Position numbers and translations under genes: made by a program. 64,000 nt of DNA, taken from Prado023 sp963774745. GTDB taxonomy: Bacteria; Actinomycetota; Actinomycetes; S36-B12; CAIYMF01. Of the stretch, positions 51,853-60,627 are shown in pieces. The first letter of the stretch is position 1, and the number at the start of each line of letters is the position of its first letter. The notes under the pieces are model-generated. The model had not been told where the DNA came from. It did no database searches and saw only the letters and a program-made list of their open reading frames with translations. Where the stretch lies: the NCBI GenBank assembly GCA_963774745.1, contig CAVZGE010000011.1, positions 248,001 through 312,000 on the forward strand. Reading direction: 5' to 3'.

Positions 51853-53301
51853 CTACGCCGGCGTCGACGGGGGCGGTCCCGGCAGGTCGTCGTAGAACTG
51901 ACCGTGGTACCCGAACAGGACCGGGTGCGGCAGCTCGGCGCGGGCGACCTCGGTGAAGGTCGCGGCGTCGAGGACGAGCAGGAACGACGTGCCGCGGGAC
52001 CCGTCGAGCACGACCGACAGCACGACCCCGTCGTCCTCGGCCACCCGCCCGGGCCGGCCGACGAACACCCCCTCCCCCGGGAAGCACCCCGGCTCGTGCC
52101 ACGTCGAGGTGGTCCGGGTCGACACGTCCACCTTGACCAGCTGGTCGTAGAAGCCCCGCTCGGCCCGCAGGCCGACCCCGTAGACGTACCGGTGCTCCGG
52201 GCTCGTGTTCATCCGGGCGTAGTCCAGGCTCGGCAGCTCGATCGCGGTGTCGCAGAGCACCTCGGCGCTCACCTCTCCGCCGCCCAGCGGGACCCGGAAT
52301 CGGCGCAGGGTTCCCGGCGGGATCCGGACGTCGGGCTCCTCGAGCCGGTGCAGGTAGAACGCCTCGATGATCGCGGCGTCGTCGTACGCCACGAGGTCCA
52401 CGACCAGGTCATCATCGGCCTCGAAGCAGTTGACGTGGTGGAAGGCGAAGAACGCGGGTGCGGTGACCGTGCGGACATGCGCGCCGGTCTCGCGGTCGAA
52501 CACGTGGAACCGGGTGCCCCGCTGCGGCTCCCAGCGGAAGTTCTCGATGTACGGCCTGAGCCACAGCAGCAGGCTCATCGGGTTGACCACGAGCGGGAAC
52601 TCGGCGATCACGAGGTGCCTGGCCGACATCCCGAAGGAGTGCAGGTACGCGGGCTCGCGGACCCGCCGGGTGGCCAGCGTCGTGCTGCTGACGCGCGAGG
52701 GATCACCGGTGTCGACCCGCCGGAACACGTACTGGCTCGCGGCCCCGAACCGGGTCACCAGGTTGATCGCCTCGTGCCGCGCCTCATCGAGGTGCGGGTG
52801 CACGGTGGTCATCCGGCCGAACGTCGAGGTGTCCCAGCCGACGACCCCGACGGTCCGCAGCGTCTGCGCGTCGAACTGCACCTGGATCGGGGTCTCCGCC
52901 AGGGCGAGGTAGCGATCGGCGACGCGCGCGATGTTGACCTTGGCACTGTCGGTCACCTGCGGGTCGAACACCGACATCGCGCGCGCGAACAGCGATCGGC
53001 ACGGGTCGGTGGCGAACTCCGGGTAGGCGATGCGGCCCTCGTCACGGGCAGCGGCGTACGCACGGGTCTCCAGGAACCGGTTGGCGTAGGAGACGCGACC
53101 CGCGCTGAACGAGAACCGGTGCAGCATCGCCAGCCCGTCGAACCAGTGCCGGTAGCGGCGCTGCCCCACCTGGAACGTCCCCGGCCCGTTGCGGATCAGC
53201 GACCCGCTGAGCCACTCGGGCATCGTGCCGCGCACTGCGACGTCATCGAGGACGACCTCCGGACTGTCGCCGAACCCCGCGGCGTGGGCAGGTCCGCTCA
53301 C
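51853..53301 (-). CDS. Carotenoid cleavage oxygenase
   Basis: 482 aa from a GTG at 53301. The four iron-binding His of the RPE65/CCO propeller can be placed in VHPHLD, YLHSFGMS, FHHVNCFE and the final GYHGQF. The start motif GSLIRNGPGTFQVG is typical. The enzyme splits a C=C bond of a carotenoid or apocarotenoid using Fe(II) and O2. The start overlaps the crtI stop by 4 bp, so it acts on a product of that pathway. Retinal formation is possible but not shown, and no rhodopsin gene lies in the window. Confidence 0.9.
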   Translation of the reverse strand: MSGPAHAAGFGDSPEVVLDDVAVRGTMPEWLSGSLIRNGPGTFQVGQRRYRHWFDGLAMLHRFSFSAGRVSYANRFLETRAYAAARDEGRIAYPEFATDPCRSLFARAMSVFDPQVTDSAKVNIARVADRYLALAETPIQVQFDAQTLRTVGVVGWDTSTFGRMTTVHPHLDEARHEAINLVTRFGAASQYVFRRVDTGDPSRVSSTTLATRRVREPAYLHSFGMSARHLVIAEFPLVVNPMSLLLWLRPYIENFRWEPQRGTRFHVFDRETGAHVRTVTAPAFFAFHHVNCFEADDDLVVDLVAYDDAAIIEAFYLHRLEEPDVRIPPGTLRRFRVPLGGGEVSAEVLCDTAIELPSLDYARMNTSPEHRYVYGVGLRAERGFYDQLVKVDVSTRTTSTWHEPGCFPGEGVFVGRPGRVAEDDGVVLSVVLDGSRGTSFLLVLDAATFTEVARAELPHPVLFGYHGQFYDDLPGPPPSTPA

Positions 53302-54848
53302 CGCGCTGCGCTCCCCGCGGGGACCCGGGGATCGGCCACCTCCGCGGCGATCAGCTCGGCGGCGATCTTCCCCGAGGCCAGGACCGCCGGGACCCCGGCT
53401 CCCGGGTGCGTCCCGGCCCCCACCAGGTACAGCCCGCGGACGGCTCGCGACCGGTTGTGCGGCCGGAACCACCCCGACTGGAACAGCGTGGGCTGCAGCG
53501 AGAAGGCCGCGCCCTGCGCGGAGTTGAGGACGTCGCGGAAGTGCTCGGGGCCGATGGCGTGCTCCACGATGATGTGCTCCGCGAGCCCCGGGAGGTAGGT
53601 GCGGTCCAGGACCTCGAGGACAGCAGCACGGACCCCGGCCTGCTCCCCGAGTGGATCAGGCGCCGGGTCCGGCCGGGCGGGGGTCGCCACCAGGACGTAG
53701 AGCGCCTCGCACCCGGGCGGGGCGACGCTGGGATCGGTCCGGGTGGGCACGTGGACGTAGAGGAACATGTCCTCGCCGGCGGGCATGTCCGCCACCCGTC
53801 CCCCTGGGGCGCGACCCGAGACGCGGCCGGGGAACACCCGGCGCATCGCCGCCCGCTGATCGCGGGCGAACAGCATGTTGTGGTGCACCAGCGGTGAGTC
53901 GGGCCAGGTGCGGTCGGCGCCGAAGTAGAGCACGTGCAGCGACATGCTCGGCCGCGCCTGGCGCAGCCGGGCCCGAGCCGGCCGGGCCCGGGGCTCGCCC
54001 CCCAGGAGGGTCTCGTAGGTGAACCCGGGATCGGCGTTCGAGACGACGACGTCGGCCGGGAGCGTCGTGGAGTCGGTCAGCTGCACGCCGACGGCCCGGC
54101 CGTCGGTGACGAGCACCCGCTGCACGTCGGCCCCCAGGACGATCCGGCCGCCGAGGCGCTCGAACAGCCCGCCGAGGGCGTCGACCAGCGCCCCGGTGCC
54201 GCCCATCGCGTAGTGCACGCCCCATCGACGCTCGAACTCCACGATCAGGCTGTAGAGCGCCGGGGTGCGGGCCGGGTCACCGCCGATCAGCAGCGGATGG
54301 AACGACAGCGCCTGCCGCAGGAACGGGTCGCGCACGCAGCTGTTCACCAGCCTCTTGACGTCCAGCATCGCCCGGTGCTGGAGCAGGTAGGGCAGCATCG
54401 CGAGCATGACCTGCGGCTGCATCATCGGCCGCTCGGTGTACGGGTAGAACGCGTCGAAGATCCCGCTGATGCGCCGACCCAGCCGCTCGAAGCCCGATGC
54501 GTCCGAGGGGCTGCGAGCGGTCACCTCGGCCAGCATCGCCGACTGGCTCGCGTGGTAGTCGAAGGCCCGGCCGTCGGCGTCGAACGACCGGTAGAACGGG
54601 TCGAGGGGCACCAGCTGCACGTGGTCGGACATCCGCTCGCCAGCGAGGTCGAACAGCTCCTCGAACATGAACGGGGCCGTGAGCACCGTGGGTCCGCCGT
54701 CGAACCGGAAGCCGCCCAGCTGGTACTGGTAGGCCCGACCGCCGATCCGGTCGCGCTTCTCCAGGACGGTCACCTCGTGACCGGCAGCAGCCAGCCGGAT
54801 GGCGGCGGCCAGGCCACCGAAGCCGCTGCCCACCACGACCGCCCGCAT
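53298..54848 (-). CDS. crtI: Phytoene desaturase (CrtI family)
   Basis: 516 aa. The start at 54848 puts the dinucleotide motif VVVGSGFGGLAAAIRLAAAGHEV at the N-terminus, and the C-terminus has the CrtI signature GLYLVGAGTHPGAGVPAVLASGK. TACAGT lies 7 nt upstream (54856-54861 on the opposite strand). CrtI adds double bonds to phytoene. The related 4,4'-diapophytoene desaturases and CrtD-type enzymes cannot be excluded by sequence alone. It forms an operon with the cleavage oxygenase. No phytoene synthase or geranylgeranyl-diphosphate synthase gene is in the window. Confidence 0.88.
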   Translation of the reverse strand: MRAVVVGSGFGGLAAAIRLAAAGHEVTVLEKRDRIGGRAYQYQLGGFRFDGGPTVLTAPFMFEELFDLAGERMSDHVQLVPLDPFYRSFDADGRAFDYHASQSAMLAEVTARSPSDASGFERLGRRISGIFDAFYPYTERPMMQPQVMLAMLPYLLQHRAMLDVKRLVNSCVRDPFLRQALSFHPLLIGGDPARTPALYSLIVEFERRWGVHYAMGGTGALVDALGGLFERLGGRIVLGADVQRVLVTDGRAVGVQLTDSTTLPADVVVSNADPGFTYETLLGGEPRARPARARLRQARPSMSLHVLYFGADRTWPDSPLVHHNMLFARDQRAAMRRVFPGRVSGRAPGGRVADMPAGEDMFLYVHVPTRTDPSVAPPGCEALYVLVATPARPDPAPDPLGEQAGVRAAVLEVLDRTYLPGLAEHIIVEHAIGPEHFRDVLNSAQGAAFSLQPTLFQSGWFRPHNRSRAVRGLYLVGAGTHPGAGVPAVLASGKIAAELIAAEVADPRVPAGSAAR

Positions 54849-54946
54849 GGCGGTCACTGTAGGTGCGCTGGGGCAGGCCCGCGACCGCACTGCGCAGCTG
54901 CACCGGACGGGAGGCGGAAACGCCCATCGCAGCGGAGGATATGGGC

Positions 54947-55519
54947 ATGAACCCCGCGTCCCAGGATCTCGTCGTGCTCCTCGACCCCCAGGGCCAGCCC
55001 TGCGGAACCGCCGACCGCGCCACGGTCCACAGCACGCAGACCCCCCTGCACCTGGCCTTCTCCTGCTACGTGGTGGCTGCCGACGGCTCAGTCCTGATGA
55101 CCCGTCGCGCCCTCACGAAGCGCACGTGGCCGGGCGTCTGGACGAACGCCTGCTGCGGCCATCCACAGCCGGGCGAGTCCTTCGAGGACGCGATCGAGCG
55201 CCGCCTGGCCCAGGAGCTCGGTGCCCGCGTCACGGCGATCGCGCCGCTGCTCCCCGACTTCCGCTACGAGGCGGTCGACGCATCCGGCATCCGCGAGAAC
55301 GAGGTCTGCCCCGTGTTCGTGGCGACACTGGCCGGCGGGCTCGACCCGGACCCGGCCGAGGTCATGGAGCACCGCTGGGTCGATCCGGTCGCGCTGGGGT
55401 CGGTGGCCGCGCAGGCCCCGTGGCTGTTGAGCCCGTGGAGCGTGGAGCAGATCACGCAGATGGACGTGCCCCAACTCGCGCAGGCGCTGGCCGGCGCGCA
55501 CCTGGCGCCGGCTCAGTAG
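54947..55519 (+). CDS. idi: Isopentenyl-diphosphate isomerase, type I
   Basis: 190 aa. The ATG at 54947 is favoured by GGAGGA at 54934-54939 (about 7 nt spacing); the ATG at 54941 is too close. The catalytic Cys is in TNACCGHP, the metal-bound Glu is in ENEVCPVF, and the Nudix-like fold is clear (AFSCYVV, EDAIERRLAQELG). It interconverts IPP and DMAPP, feeding carotenoid synthesis. It is divergent from crtI (98 bp between starts) and overlaps the helicase gene at its 3' end by 7 bp. Confidence 0.93.
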   Translation: MNPASQDLVVLLDPQGQPCGTADRATVHSTQTPLHLAFSCYVVAADGSVLMTRRALTKRTWPGVWTNACCGHPQPGESFEDAIERRLAQELGARVTAIAPLLPDFRYEAVDASGIRENEVCPVFVATLAGGLDPDPAEVMEHRWVDPVALGSVAAQAPWLLSPWSVEQITQMDVPQLAQALAGAHLAPAQ

Positions 55520-58113
55520 CAGTCCACCGAGACCACCCGCACGACAGCCGTCCCCTCGGCGTCACTGGCGGCCAGGTCGACCTCCGCGCTGATCCCCCAG
55601 TCGTGGTCGCCGTCGGGGTCGTCGAACACCTGTCGGACCCGCCAGCGACCCGCCAGCTCCTCGATCTGGAGCAGCAGCGGCCCACGTGACGAGGGCCCGG
55701 TCCCCAGGTACTCGTGCTGGGTGTAGTACTCCTCCATGGCTGCCCGCCAGCGCTCGGCGTCCCAGCCGGACTCCGCGTCCAGCTCGCCGAGGTCGTCCCA
55801 GCGCCGCAGCGCGGCCAGCTCGACGCGGCGGAACAGGGCGTTGCGCACCAGGACCCGGAACGCCCGCACGTTGGCCGTCACCGGCGGCGGGCCCGCGTCC
55901 ACGCTGCGACGGCCGACCGCGACCATGTCGGCGTCGTCCGGGTGCAGCAGCCGCTCCCACTCGTCGAGCAGGCTCGAGTCGACCTGGCGGACCAGCTCGC
56001 CCAGCCACTCGGTGATGTCTGCCAGCTCCTCGGTGCGGGCCTCGTCGGGAACCGTGCGCTTGAGCGCCTTGTAGGCGTCGGCCAGGTAGCGCAGGACGAG
56101 CCCCTCCGAGGCGGCCAGCCGGTGGTAGCCGACGTACTCCACGAACGTCATCGCGAGCTCCGAGAGCTCGCGGGCCACCGACTTCGGCCGCAACGGGTAC
56201 TCGGTGACCCAGGGGTGGCCCTCGGCGTAGATCTCGTAGGCGGCCTCGAGGAGGTCGGCCAGGGGCTTGGGCCAGGTCACCTCCTCCAGGAGCTCCATCC
56301 GCTCCTCGTACTCGATCCCCTCGGCCTTCATCGCCGCCACGGCCTCCCCACGGGCGCGGAACTGCTGGGCGAACAGCACCTGCCGCGGGTCCTCGAGCGT
56401 CGACTCGATCACCGAGAGCACGTCGAGCGCGTAGCTCTCGGACTCCCGGTCCAGCAGCTCGATCGCCGCCAGCGCGAACGTCGACAGGGGCTGGTTGAGG
56501 GCGAAGTCGACCTGCAGCTCGTCGACGATGCGCAGGGTCCGCCCATCCGCGCCCGGTGGGTCGAGCACCTCCAGGACGCCGGCGGCCAGCAGGGACTCGC
56601 GCATGGCCGCGGCCCGCTCGACCAGCGCCGCACGTGCTGCGGGTTCCTCGTCGTTGTCGGTCAGCAGGTGGGTCAGGGCCGTGGCGGCGTCGCCGGGGCG
56701 GTGCGCGACGTTGAGCAGCATCGCGTGGGTCACGTCGAACCGGGAGCGCAGCGGCTCGGGCTCGGCGGCGACCAGGCGCTCGAACGTCGCCCGGCTCCAG
56801 GTCGGGGCCCCGTCCGGGGGCTTCTTGCGCACGATCCTGCGCACCTTCTTCGGGTCGTCGCCGGCCTTGGCGACCAGCCTCTGGTTCTCGATCTCGTGCT
56901 CGGGGGCCTGCACGACCACGAAGCCCTCGACGTCGAACCCCGCCCGCCCGGCGCGCCCGGCGACCTGGTGGAACTCGCGGGCCCGCAGCAGCCGCGTGCG
57001 CCGCCCGTCGTACTTGGACAGCGACGTGATGAGCACCGTGCGGATCGGCACGTTGATGCCCACGCCCAGGGTGTCGGTGCCGCACACCACCTTGAGCAGC
57101 CCGGACCGGGTGAGCTGCTCCACCAGGCGCCGGTAGCGGGGCAGCATGCCCGCGTGGTGCACGCCGATCCCGTGGCGCACCAGCCGGGTCAGGGTGCGTC
57201 CGAACCCGGCGGTGAACCGGAAGTCCCCGATGGCCCCGGCGATCGCGTCCTTCTCCGCGCGGGTGCACACGTTGAGGCTCATCAGCGCCTGGGCCCGTTC
57301 CAGGGCCAGGGCCTGCGTGGGGTGCACGACGTAGATGGGCCCGCGATCGCCGGCCAGGAGCTCCTCGATCGTCTCGTGGATGGGGGTCATTGCGTAGGAA
57401 TGGGCCAGCGGGACCGGCCGCTGCCCGCCGGCGACGATCGCGGCCGGGTGGCCGGTCCGGCGGGTCAGGTCGTCGCGGATGCGACGCATGTCGCCCAGGG
57501 TCGCGGACATCAGCAGGAACTGGGCACCCGTCAGCTCGATGAGCGGCACCTGCCAGGCCCAGCCGCGGTCCCGGTCGCCGTAGTAGTGGAACTCGTCCAT
57601 GCAGACCAGCCCGACATCCACCGCCGAGCCCTGGCGCAGCGCCAGGTTGGCCAGGATCTCGGCAGTCGCGCAGACGACCGGCGCCTCAGGGTTCACCGCC
57701 GCGTCGCCGGTCACCATCCCCACGCGCTCGGGCCCGAGGAGGTCGCACAGGTCGAAGAACTTCTCCGAGACCAGGGCCTTGATGGGTGCGGTGTAGTACG
57801 TGCGCCGGCCCTGGGCGAGGGCGAAGAACATCGCGCCGACGGCCACCAGGCTCTTGCCGGAGCCCGTGGGCGTGGCCAGGATCACGTGCGACCCGGATGC
57901 CAGCTCGAGGAGGGCATCCTCCTGGGCCGGGTAGAGGGCCAGCCCGGTTCCCGCGGCCCAGGTGGCGAAGTCCTCGAGCAGGTCCTCGGGCTGGGCAGCC
58001 ACCGCCGCCCCGGCCGACCCCGGGGCAGCACGGGCCGCCAGCAGGTCGATCAGGGATCCGCCGCGGGGCTCGCCCGGCACGGGCGCGGGCTGGGCGGCAT
58101 CAGTGGGGGTCAC
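55513..58113 (-). CDS. DEAD/DEAH-box helicase with DUF3516 domain
   Basis: 866 aa from a GTG at 58113, with GGGAGGG 7 nt upstream. Superfamily 2 motifs are ordered: ATPTGSGKSLVA (I), CMDEFHYY (II, DEFH), LMSATL (III) and HQVAGRAGRAG (VI). The C-terminal half is DUF3516, found with Ski2-like helicases in actinomycetes. The substrate is probably RNA by family. It stands alone, and the gene after it on the same strand is not related. Confidence 0.9.
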   Translation of the reverse strand: MTPTDAAQPAPVPGEPRGGSLIDLLAARAAPGSAGAAVAAQPEDLLEDFATWAAGTGLALYPAQEDALLELASGSHVILATPTGSGKSLVAVGAMFFALAQGRRTYYTAPIKALVSEKFFDLCDLLGPERVGMVTGDAAVNPEAPVVCATAEILANLALRQGSAVDVGLVCMDEFHYYGDRDRGWAWQVPLIELTGAQFLLMSATLGDMRRIRDDLTRRTGHPAAIVAGGQRPVPLAHSYAMTPIHETIEELLAGDRGPIYVVHPTQALALERAQALMSLNVCTRAEKDAIAGAIGDFRFTAGFGRTLTRLVRHGIGVHHAGMLPRYRRLVEQLTRSGLLKVVCGTDTLGVGINVPIRTVLITSLSKYDGRRTRLLRAREFHQVAGRAGRAGFDVEGFVVVQAPEHEIENQRLVAKAGDDPKKVRRIVRKKPPDGAPTWSRATFERLVAAEPEPLRSRFDVTHAMLLNVAHRPGDAATALTHLLTDNDEEPAARAALVERAAAMRESLLAAGVLEVLDPPGADGRTLRIVDELQVDFALNQPLSTFALAAIELLDRESESYALDVLSVIESTLEDPRQVLFAQQFRARGEAVAAMKAEGIEYEERMELLEEVTWPKPLADLLEAAYEIYAEGHPWVTEYPLRPKSVARELSELAMTFVEYVGYHRLAASEGLVLRYLADAYKALKRTVPDEARTEELADITEWLGELVRQVDSSLLDEWERLLHPDDADMVAVGRRSVDAGPPPVTANVRAFRVLVRNALFRRVELAALRRWDDLGELDAESGWDAERWRAAMEEYYTQHEYLGTGPSSRGPLLLQIEELAGRWRVRQVFDDPDGDHDWGISAEVDLAASDAEGTAVVRVVSVDCY

Positions 58114-58167
58114 GCCCCGACCCTCCCACGCCTCGCGCCGTTCGCGCGCATGGACGCTCGCTGCTCG

Positions 58168-59082
58168 TCAGTGCTTGGTGACGTTGGCGGCGGCCTGGTT
58201 CAGGGCCGCGACCATGCCGACCACCGTCGGCTGCGCCCGCAGCACCGGGCGCGTGGCCAGCCAGATGTGCCGCGGGCTGGGGGCCGGTCCCAGCCTGCGG
58301 ACGACGACCCCCGGGCGCAGGGCACCGAGCGCCAGCCGGGGGACCAACGACACGCCCAGGCCCGCCGCCACGAAGCCCTGGGTGACGGGGAACTCGTCGG
58401 ACTCGGCGATCACCTTCGGGGTGAACCCCGATCGCCGGCAGATGGCGACAGTGGTCCGGCGAACATAGTCATCGGGGCCGGTCGTGACGATCCAGTCGGA
58501 CTCGGCCAGGTCCTCGAGCGCCACGGTGCGCCGCCGGGCCAGCGCGTGGGCGCTGGGCAGCAGCAGCCGGTACTCGTCGTCGAGCAGGTGCCAGCGGTGC
58601 AGGTCGTCATCCGGCTGGGATCCCCGGGCGAACGGCTCGACCACGACCACCAGTTCGACCTCGCCGGCGCGCAGCCGCCGCAGGGCTGCCGCGGTCTCGT
58701 CCACACTCGGGCGGACGTGCACGCCGGGCATGACATCACGGAGCGTGGCGATGGCCTCGGGGAGCAGCGACTCGCCGGCCGAGGGGAACGCGACGACCCG
58801 GATCCGCCCGACGCGGCCCTCGCGCAGGTCGGCCAGCGCGTTCTCCGCCTCCTCGATCTCGTGCAGGACCCGGGAGGCGTGCTCTGCCAGCAGCTGCCCC
58901 GCCGCCGTCGGGCGCACTCCCCTGCCCGCCTTCTCGAAGAGCACCGATCCGGTCTGCGCCTCCAGCTGGGCGAGCTGCTGGCTCACGGCCGACACGGTGT
59001 ACCCCAGCAGCGCTGCAGCCTGGGTCAGGGAGCCCTCCTCGACGACGGTGCGGTGGACGACCAGGAGTCGAGTGCTCAACAT
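58168..59082 (-). CDS. LysR-family transcription regulator
   Basis: 304 aa. The N-terminal helix-turn-helix is at about residues 17-37 (SLTQAAALLGYTVSAVSQQLAQLE), and the C-terminal substrate-binding domain begins near residue 92 (RIRVVAFPSAGESLLPEAI). TAGAGT lies 6 nt before the ATG (59089-59094 on the opposite strand). The palindrome AGCAACAGTTGCT at 59117-59129 is a possible binding site shared with the divergent small membrane-protein gene. The effector is unknown. Confidence 0.9.
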   Translation of the reverse strand: MLSTRLLVVHRTVVEEGSLTQAAALLGYTVSAVSQQLAQLEAQTGSVLFEKAGRGVRPTAAGQLLAEHASRVLHEIEEAENALADLREGRVGRIRVVAFPSAGESLLPEAIATLRDVMPGVHVRPSVDETAAALRRLRAGEVELVVVVEPFARGSQPDDDLHRWHLLDDEYRLLLPSAHALARRRTVALEDLAESDWIVTTGPDDYVRRTTVAICRRSGFTPKVIAESDEFPVTQGFVAAGLGVSLVPRLALGALRPGVVVRRLGPAPSPRHIWLATRPVLRAQPTVVGMVAALNQAAANVTKH

Positions 59083-59116
59083 GAGCCAACTCTACAGCAC
59101 CCATGAACAGTTCCTA

Positions 59117-59129
59117 AGCAACAGTTGCT
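59117..59129. promoter_or_regulatory. Palindrome between LysR and small membrane-protein gene
   Basis: AGCAACAGTTGCT is a perfect 6-bp inverted repeat around one base, in the divergent promoter region. It is a candidate LysR binding site. Confidence 0.5.
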
Positions 59130-59202
59130 GGACTGCTGACGATCATCGGCGTACCGTGGGACTCACAAAACACGCAATCCCACCACTACGAAGGTGATCC
59201 TC

Positions 59203-59337
59203 GTGATCGTTGTCCTGTTCGCCCTCCTGATCCTGCTGAGCGTGCTCGCCCCATGGCTGGGCACCGACACCAGCGACGACCGCAGCGAGAAGGCGCACCC
59301 GGAGCAGGGCTGGTACCCGCCGCTCGGCATGCGCTGA
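59203..59337 (+). CDS. Small single-span membrane protein (44 aa)
   Basis: 44 aa: one hydrophobic helix at residues 1-18 (VIVVLFALLILLSVLAPWLG), then a charged tail (TDTSDDRSEKAHPEQGW) ending in YPPLGMR. AAGG lies upstream of the GTG at 59203. It was found from the sequence directly because it is short. It may be regulated by the divergent LysR. Family unknown. Confidence 0.6.
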   Translation: MIVVLFALLILLSVLAPWLGTDTSDDRSEKAHPEQGWYPPLGMR

Positions 59338-59349
59338 CCCCCCCGGGAA

Positions 59350-60426
59350 TCAGCGGGAGCGCTCGGTCCCGGCTCGTCGCTTGATCGCCGACCCCTCCTT
59401 GGCCGCCCGCGAGAACCGCTTTGCGTGCTTGCGGAGCTCGTGCGGTGCCGAGCGCATCGCAGCATTCGCGACCTCGCGCTGGAGCCGGCGCCAGGAGTCG
59501 TAGCGCACGGCCGGCAACTCGCCGGAGTCGCGGGCCGCGAGCACCGCGCAGCCTGGTTCGCTGAGGTGCGCGCAGTCGCCGAACCGGCAGGACTCGGCGA
59601 GCTGCTGGATCTCGACGAACACCGCATCGACCGACTCCGCCTCGGTGAACAGGCCCACGGACCGGATCCCCGGGGTGTCGATGATGGCCCCGCCCCCCGG
59701 CCCCGGGACCAGGTGCAGGTGCCGGGCCGTGGTCGTGTGCCGACCCTTGGCGTCGCCCTCCCGAACCGCCCCGATGGCCGCCTCGGCGTGACCGAGCAGC
59801 GCGTTGGTGAGCGTGGACTTGCCCGCCCCCGACTCCCCGATCAGCACGGCGGTCCGGCCTGCGACCAGCGCCCGCACCTCGTCGAGGCCGAGCTCCTCGC
59901 GCGCCGAGGTCACCAGGACCTGCAGTCCGGGATGCTCGAGCTCCAGGCGGGGCAGGTCGACCTCGGCAGCCCCCGGGGCTCCCGCCTTGGTCAGCAGGAG
60001 CACCGGATTCGCACCGGCGTCCCACGCCTGCGCTGCGGCACGGTGGATCCGCCCGGCCTTGATGGGGCGGTCCATCCCGCAGGCGATCAGCACGACATCG
60101 ATGTTGGCGGCCAGCGCCTGCTCCCCGCTGCCGTCGGCGGTCATCCGGCGCAGCAGCGAGGTGCGCGCCAGGACCCGGTCGATGCGCGCGTCGTCCCCAT
60201 CGGCGGGTTCGTGGATGGCCAGCCAGTCACCGACCGTGGGCATCGGGTCCAGCCAGGGCGTGGCGCGCAGCGATCGGGGCCCGTCCCCGGTGATCGCCAG
60301 GAGGGCCGACCCGTCGTGGCGGATGACCCGGGCTGCAGTGGTGCCGGCCGGCAGCTGCTCGGCGCGTGCCGATGTCCAGCCGTACGACGTGAGCGTGGTG
60401 GTGTGTGACAACGCAGTGATCCTCAT
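59350..60426 (-). CDS. rsgA: Ribosome small-subunit GTPase RsgA
   Basis: 358 aa. The GTPase motifs are in circularly permuted order: a G4-like LLTKAG first, then G1 GESGAGKSTL, G2-region GRHTTTARHL and G3 DTPGIR. An N-terminal OB-fold precedes them, and the C-terminal zinc site CRFGDCAHLSEPGC follows. RsgA helps late maturation of the 30S subunit. The start at 60426 avoids an Arg-rich upstream extension. Confidence 0.9.
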   Translation of the reverse strand: MRITALSHTTTLTSYGWTSARAEQLPAGTTAARVIRHDGSALLAITGDGPRSLRATPWLDPMPTVGDWLAIHEPADGDDARIDRVLARTSLLRRMTADGSGEQALAANIDVVLIACGMDRPIKAGRIHRAAAQAWDAGANPVLLLTKAGAPGAAEVDLPRLELEHPGLQVLVTSAREELGLDEVRALVAGRTAVLIGESGAGKSTLTNALLGHAEAAIGAVREGDAKGRHTTTARHLHLVPGPGGGAIIDTPGIRSVGLFTEAESVDAVFVEIQQLAESCRFGDCAHLSEPGCAVLAARDSGELPAVRYDSWRRLQREVANAAMRSAPHELRKHAKRFSRAAKEGSAIKRRAGTERSR

Positions 60427-60615
60427 CGAGTTCAGCCGCGAGCGGCGGCGCGGCCGCCGCCGTCGGCGGGCGATCGCAGGGTCAGGGGGTGTGGAGGGCA
60501 GGGTCATGTGCGATGGCGGTCATGGCGTCCCTCCGTCCTGGCTCGATGTGCTCGATGTGGTGGCGCCACTGTAGCGCGATCCCCGGGTCCGCCGGAAGGG
60601 CCGCCGGGGACCGAC

Positions 60616-60621
60616 TACGCT
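60616..60621 (+). promoter_or_regulatory. -10 box of a likely leaderless promoter (NatA-like gene)
   Basis: TACGCT lies 6 nt before the GTG at 60628, with no Shine-Dalgarno. Confidence 0.4.
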
Positions 60622-60627
60622 CGTCAG

